Shown here: positions 59,925 to 64,000 of the stretch, one piece after another
Layout of the letters: every line of letters starts with the position of its first letter
How positions within the stretch are numbered: the stretch's first letter is position 1
Assembly (NCBI RefSeq): GCF_002930645.1
Contig: NZ_PSNW01000015.1
Location: 1-64,000 of the forward strand
From: Solimonas fluminis
GTDB lineage: Bacteria > Pseudomonadota > Gammaproteobacteria > Nevskiales > Nevskiaceae
Reading direction: 5' to 3'
DNA: 64,000 nucleotides
The notes under the pieces: model-generated
Seen by the model: only the letters and a program-made list of their open reading frames with translations
Told to the model about the DNA's origin: nothing
Database searches by the model: none
Made by a program: the position numbers and the translations under genes

Positions 59925-61780
59925 GAGGTCTCTCCCTTCCCGGGTTCCGTTCCAGACTCGTACGCAGGCTCGTAGAGCTGCACGTCCTGCGCCCTGCCCT
60001 TCACCTTAAACGAACCCCGTGGCGCAAACCGGAACTGCGTCGCGCAAGCCTCCATGGTGTCGCTGGAGACCAGGATGCGGGCCACTCCCTTGGTCAGTCC
60101 CTCCACCCGGCTGGCCAGGTTCACGGTGTCGCCGATGGCCGTGTAGTCCAGCTTCTGCTCGGCGCCGATGAAGCCCACCACCGCCGTGCCGGAATGGATG
60201 CCGATACCCACGTCGAAATCGCCCGCCGCCGCGCCCAGCTCCTCGCGGAAGGCCAGCAGCTCGCGCTGCATGTCCAGGGCGCAGGCCACGGCCCGCTGCG
60301 CATGCTGCGCGTCGGGGATCGGCGCCCCCCAGAAGGCCATGATGCAGTCGCCGATGAACTTGTCGAGCGTTCCGCCATGGCGGAACACCACCGCCACCTG
60401 GCGCGAGAAGTAGCGGTTCAGCAGTTCCACGATCTCCTGCGGCGGCCGCGTCTCCGACAGCGAGGTGAAGCCGCGGATGTCCGAGAACAGCACGCTGACC
60501 TCGTGCTGGCGGCCCGACAGCGACTCCACGGTCTCGCCCCGCTCCATCAGCTGGTTGACCACCACCGGATTGAGGAAGCGCCCGAACAGCTGCACCGCCT
60601 GGCGCCGCGCGCGGCGCTCGCGCAGGTATTCCAGCAGGGCGGCGCTGAAGTAGAAGGCCCAGGCGAAGCCCAGCGGCAGCAGCACCGGCAGCAGCCACAG
60701 CCGCGGCACCGCGGCCCAGGCGCCGGCCAGCAGCGCCGTGCTGACCACGGCGAACGCGACGCCGATCGCCAGCGCATGGCCGCGCCGGTGGAAGGCCAGC
60801 CACAGCAGCGCGATCAGCAGCAGCGCCAGCAGCGGCGCCGCCCAGGCCGGCGGCCGCTGCATCCAGCGGCCATGCTTGAGGTTGTCCAGCGCGGTGGCCA
60901 GGATCTCCACGCCCGGGTAGCGGTTGGCCAGCGGCGTCACGCGCAGGTCGTGCAGCATCGAGGCGGCGGAGCCGATGATGACGATGCGGTCGCGGAACTC
61001 GTCGGCAGGCCGCTGCCGCTGGCGCCGCAGCAGGTCGGCATGAAGGTCGGCAAACGAGACATGCCGGTAGCCGATGCCGCCACCCCCGCGCCAGTGCAGC
61101 AGCAGCGATTCGCCGGGCGGCACGGCCCAGCCGAGGTCGGCGGCGATCCGCACCGGCAGCGAGGGAAATTCCCAGCCCTGCACGTTCATGCGCAGCAGGT
61201 AGGCGCGGCCGACACCGTCGGACTCTTCCTCGAAGTTGATCAGGCCGGTGCGCCAGGCCTCCGGCGGCAGCACCAGCGGCGGCAGCAGCATGGCGCGGGC
61301 ATCGTCCCGCGCCGCGGCCGTCGGATGCGCCCCCATCGGCGGGCCGAACTGCGACAGCGGCACGCCCCGCGCGTCGTCCTGCGCCGACAGCCGCAGGCTC
61401 GGCACGTAGACGCGCGGCTGGTCGCGCAGCAGGTCGGCCAGGGCCTGGTCGCTGTCGGGCCGGTCGATGTCGCGCTCGGAGAAGGACAGGTCGAACACCA
61501 CCGCCGCCGGCTGCTGCGCCAGCAGGCCCGGCAGCATCTCGGCGTAGATCGCGCGCGGCCAGGGCCAGCGGCCGTAGTCGTCCTGCAGGCGCGCCAGGCT
61601 GGCCTCGTCGATGTCGACGATGACGATGCCGGGATCGGGGGCAAGGCGCGCGGCATGCGCGCGCACGAAGGCGTCGGACAGGCGGTGCTCCAGGCCGGCG
61701 CCCAGGTGCAGCAGGCCCAGTTCCAGCAGCGCCAGCGCCGCGAGCAGCAGGGCCGCGGCGTTCAGCGAGCGATTCGCCAT
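59921..61780 (-). CDS. CHASE2-domain adenylate/guanylate cyclase
   Basis: The 619-residue protein has an N-terminal membrane helix (about 8-26), a periplasmic CHASE2 sensor domain (about 30-300), three C-terminal membrane helices (about 310-385) and a class III cyclase domain from about 427. The metal aspartates are in LFSDIRGFTS and DKFIGDCIMAFWGAP, and the transition-state Asn/Arg segment is TAIGDTVNLASR. It should make a cyclic nucleotide in response to a periplasmic signal. It begins 27 bases after bioB, within the biotin operon. Confidence 0.93.
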   Translation of the reverse strand: MANRSLNAAALLLAALALLELGLLHLGAGLEHRLSDAFVRAHAARLAPDPGIVIVDIDEASLARLQDDYGRWPWPRAIYAEMLPGLLAQQPAAVVFDLSFSERDIDRPDSDQALADLLRDQPRVYVPSLRLSAQDDARGVPLSQFGPPMGAHPTAAARDDARAMLLPPLVLPPEAWRTGLINFEEESDGVGRAYLLRMNVQGWEFPSLPVRIAADLGWAVPPGESLLLHWRGGGGIGYRHVSFADLHADLLRRQRQRPADEFRDRIVIIGSAASMLHDLRVTPLANRYPGVEILATALDNLKHGRWMQRPPAWAAPLLALLLIALLWLAFHRRGHALAIGVAFAVVSTALLAGAWAAVPRLWLLPVLLPLGFAWAFYFSAALLEYLRERRARRQAVQLFGRFLNPVVVNQLMERGETVESLSGRQHEVSVLFSDIRGFTSLSETRPPQEIVELLNRYFSRQVAVVFRHGGTLDKFIGDCIMAFWGAPIPDAQHAQRAVACALDMQRELLAFREELGAAAGDFDVGIGIHSGTAVVGFIGAEQKLDYTAIGDTVNLASRVEGLTKGVARILVSSDTMEACATQFRFAPRGSFKVKGRAQDVQLYEPAYESGTEPGKGETS

Positions 61781-61807
61781 GGTCGCGGCCCGGTCAGCGC
61801 GGGAGCC

Positions 61808-62911
61808 TTACTCGGCGCGGGCCGCCTGCGACGAGCCGCAGCCCCCGGCCATCATCGCCGGCGGCGCCTCGTGCTCATGGTGGTGCTCGTGACCGCAGCA
61901 GCCATGCCCCTCTTCATGCGGGTGTGCATCCCCTGCGGCAGCGGGAACGGGCTCGAAGCTGCCGCCTTCCGGCTCGATGCCCAGGCGCGCGAACAGCGCG
62001 CGGTCCTTGGCGTTCTGCGGATTCTGCGTGGTCAGCAGCTTCTCGCCGTAGAAGATCGAGTTGGCGCCGGCCAGGAAGCACAGCGACTGCAGCTCCTCGG
62101 TCATCGCCGTGCGGCCGGCGGAGAGGCGCACGTAGGACTTGGGCATCAGCACGCGGGCCACCGCGATGGTGCGCACGAACTCCAGCGGGTGCAGGGCCTC
62201 GGCGCCCTTGAGCGGCGTACCCTCGACCTGCACCAGGTTGTTGATGGGCACCGACTCCGGGTGCGGGGTCATGATGGCGAGCTGGCGCAGCAGCTCGGCG
62301 CGGTCCTGCTTCTCCTCGCCCATGCCGACGATGCCGCCGCAGCAGACCTTCACGCCGGCGCTGCGCACGTGCTGCAGCGTATCCAGGCGGTCCTGGTAGG
62401 TGCGGGTGGTGATGATCTTGCCGTAGAACTCCGGCGAGGTATCGAGATTGTGGTTGTAGTAGTCCAGGCCGGCGTCGGCCAGCTTCTGCGCCTGGTGCTC
62501 CTTGAGCATGCCCAGCGTCAGGCAGGTCTCCAGGCCCATGGCCTTCACGCCCTTGACCATGTCCTCGACCTTGGCCAGGTCGCGGTCCTTCGGGGAGCGC
62601 CAGGCGGCGCCCATGCAGAAGCGCGAGGCGCCGTTGGCCTTGGCCTCGCGGGCCGCCTCCAGCACCGCGTCCACGTCCATCAGCGGCTCCTTCTTGAGGC
62701 CGGTGTTGAAGCGCACCGACTGCGGGCAGTAGCCGCAGTCCTCCGGACAGGCGCCGGTCTTGATCGAGAGCAGGGTCGACAGCTGCACCTTGTTGGCGTC
62801 GAAGTGCTGGCGGTGCAGACTCTGGGCACGGAACAGCAGGTCGTTGAACGGCAACTCGAACAGGGCCTGGACCTCTTCGCGGGTCCAGTCGTGGCGCAGA
62901 TCGGTACTCAT
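61808..62911 (-). CDS. bioB: Biotin synthase with His/Cys-rich C-terminal tail
   Basis: The 367-residue radical-SAM enzyme has the cluster motif C-x3-C-x2-C in [14 protein letters not shown] and the later cysteine and arginine region ([18 protein letters not shown]) for the 2Fe-2S cluster. It inserts sulfur into dethiobiotin. The catalytic part ends near residue 320; the last 41 residues form a tail with eight His and three Cys ([19 protein letters not shown]), likely metal-binding. bioB is the first gene of the operon and is divergent from comF. Confidence 0.96.
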   Translation of the reverse strand: MSTDLRHDWTREEVQALFELPFNDLLFRAQSLHRQHFDANKVQLSTLLSIKTGACPEDCGYCPQSVRFNTGLKKEPLMDVDAVLEAAREAKANGASRFCMGAAWRSPKDRDLAKVEDMVKGVKAMGLETCLTLGMLKEHQAQKLADAGLDYYNHNLDTSPEFYGKIITTRTYQDRLDTLQHVRSAGVKVCCGGIVGMGEEKQDRAELLRQLAIMTPHPESVPINNLVQVEGTPLKGAEALHPLEFVRTIAVARVLMPKSYVRLSAGRTAMTEELQSLCFLAGANSIFYGEKLLTTQNPQNAKDRALFARLGIEPEGGSFEPVPAAAGDAHPHEEGHGCCGHEHHHEHEAPPAMMAGGCGSSQAARAE

Positions 62912-62985
62912 GAAAGGCTTCCCTATGAATCGTGGGCGGCAGTGTCGGGGCGGACCCCGGGGTTGTCAACCAAAAGGCCTGCCGC

Positions 62986-63648
62986 ATGATTGACGGATGG
63001 CTGGGGGCCCTGTTTCCGGCCGTCTGCACCTGGTGCGGCACCCCCGGCAGCGACGCCTGCCCGGACTGCCAGGCCGGCCTGCCCTGGAACGACCCGGCCT
63101 GCCCCGGCTGCGCCCGCCCCCAGGTCCACGGCGAACGCTGCGGGCACTGCGCCGCCAAGCCCCCGCCCTTCGACGCCGCCTGGACCGCTTTCCGCCTGGA
63201 AGTGCCTGTCCAGCAAGGAATTCATCGCCTGAAATACCAGGGGCGGCTGATCGAGGCCGCGCGCCTGGGCCGGCTGCTGGCGCCGCGCCTGCCCTCGCGC
63301 CCGGACCTGATCCTGCCGGTGCCCCTGCACCGCTGGCGCCTGGCCCGGCGGGGCTACAACCAGGCCGGGGAACTGGCCCATCACCTGGGCCGGCTGACCG
63401 GCATCGCGGTGGACCCGCGCCTGGCCGTCCGGCGCCGCGCCACCCCCGACCAGATCGGCCTGACCGCCGTGGAGCGCCGCCGCAACCTGCGCGGCGCCTT
63501 CCATATAAGGAGTGCGCTCGACGGCCTGCACCTGGCCCTGCTGGACGACGTCATGACCACCGGCGCCACCCTGTCCGAACTGGCCCGGGCCTGCCGGCAG
63601 GCCGGGGCCGCCCGGATCGAGGCCTGGGCGGTGGCCCGCACCGCATGA
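62986..63648 (+). CDS. comF: ComF family phosphoribosyltransferase-like protein
   Basis: The 220-residue protein has an N-terminal zinc-finger-like region with four C-x2-C pairs (CTWCG, CPDC, CPGC, CGHC) and a PRTase domain with the PRPP loop LLDDVMTTGATLSEL. ComF (GntX in E. coli) is linked to DNA uptake and carbon use of DNA; its reaction is not established. It is divergent from bioB across a 74-base gap. Confidence 0.9.
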   Translation: MIDGWLGALFPAVCTWCGTPGSDACPDCQAGLPWNDPACPGCARPQVHGERCGHCAAKPPPFDAAWTAFRLEVPVQQGIHRLKYQGRLIEAARLGRLLAPRLPSRPDLILPVPLHRWRLARRGYNQAGELAHHLGRLTGIAVDPRLAVRRRATPDQIGLTAVERRRNLRGAFHIRSALDGLHLALLDDVMTTGATLSELARACRQAGAARIEAWAVARTA

Positions 63649-63722
63649 GCAGGCAGAAAGCGCCGCCAGGCCTCACAATCCGCGCCCCGCGCCGTCCGGA
63701 GCGGGCCGCCCCAAGGTGATCC

Positions 63723-64000
63723 GTGGACAATCAGCCGCCCTCGCAGCCCTTCAACCGCCTGCCCCTGCACCCCGCCCTGCTGCAGGCGCTGGACTCGCTG
63801 GAATACCGGCAGATGACGCCGATCCAGGCGCTGAGCCTGCCGCTGATCCTGGAAGGCCGCGACGTGATCGGCCAGGCCCGCACCGGCAGCGGCAAGACGG
63901 CGGCCTACGGCCTGGGGCTGCTGTCGCGCATCGATCCCGACCTGAAGCAGCTGCAGGCCCTGGTGCTGTGCCCGACCCGCGAACTGGCGGACCAGATCGC
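63723..64000 (+). CDS. dbpA: ATP-dependent RNA helicase DbpA (5' part)
   Basis: The visible 92 codons encode a DEAD-box helicase N-terminus with a Q motif (YRQMTPIQALSLPLIL), the P-loop ARTGSGKT (residues 52-59) and motif Ia PTREL in VLCPTRELADQ, closely resembling DbpA. DbpA unwinds 23S rRNA hairpin 92 during 50S assembly. The start is GTG with AAGG upstream. The rest lies beyond the window, so the C-terminal rRNA-binding domain cannot be checked. Confidence 0.88.
   Translation, partial: MDNQPPSQPFNRLPLHPALLQALDSLEYRQMTPIQALSLPLILEGRDVIGQARTGSGKTAAYGLGLLSRIDPDLKQLQALVLCPTRELADQI

Overview
This 64 kb window is chromosomal DNA of roughly 68% GC. Nearly all of it is coding, in long same-strand runs with many 1-4 base stop/start overlaps. 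Several things point to a Gram-negative aerobic gammaproteobacterium, most plausibly the Nevskiales/Solimonas-Hydrocarboniphaga type: the gene repertoire (TonB-dependent receptor with a DUF3450 partner, aa3-type cytochrome oxidase with CtaA/CtaB/Surf1/Cox11, a BioC-BioD style biotin operon, MtgA, SlyX, DbpA) and the oxidative catabolism genes. That placement is an inference from gene content only. I saw no rRNA, tRNA, CRISPR array or insertion sequence.

Left part (1-13 kb): a catabolic locus for an unidentified hydrophobic substrate. It holds a TonB receptor with a DUF3450 protein, an operon running from a cytochrome P450 through a crotonase, a 2Fe-2S ferredoxin, an NTF2-like protein and a small membrane protein to an acyl-CoA ligase, then an aldehyde dehydrogenase and a MarR-type regulator. 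Three intergenic regions carry related ATTRTGTC half-sites placed on TTGAC-type -35 boxes, so uptake, oxidation and CoA activation are probably one regulon. A Tat-exported, VAO-type cholesterol oxidase follows.

13-32 kb is mixed housekeeping and stress genes: SDR, YqjD-like and glycine-zipper proteins, a diguanylate cyclase, a second P450 with a DHA2 exporter, MtgA, a YaiI protein with a duplicated 5' end around a hairpin repeat, a cold-shock protein, ArfB, a fatty acid hydroxylase family membrane protein, two EF-hand proteins, MsrA, an orphan formylglycine-generating enzyme and a FabH-like synthase.

32.36-34.40 kb is a clearly AT-richer insert of about 2 kb. It carries a DUF6602 (nuclease-like) gene and an AbiGi-family gene. 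It is the strongest candidate in the window for a horizontally acquired defence cassette.

34.4-46.5 kb: SlyX, an RHD-repeat glycine-zipper protein, hydrolases, a CAP protein, an MFS transporter, YeaD, a flavodoxin, a subtilase, a small beta-barrel, a SET-domain protein, a lipoprotein esterase and a second cold-shock gene whose leader resembles that of the first.

46.6-55.7 kb is the cytochrome c oxidase locus, read leftward: DUF2244, coxB, coxA, a 40-residue protein, cox11, coxC, surf1, an Sco-like protein, ctaA and ctaB, with one oppositely oriented DUF2909 gene. 55.9-62.9 kb is the biotin locus bioB...bioF-bioC-bioD. Between bioB and bioF it contains a CHASE2-adenylate cyclase, an SH3 protein and an M48 protease. 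comF and the start of dbpA close the window on the plus strand.
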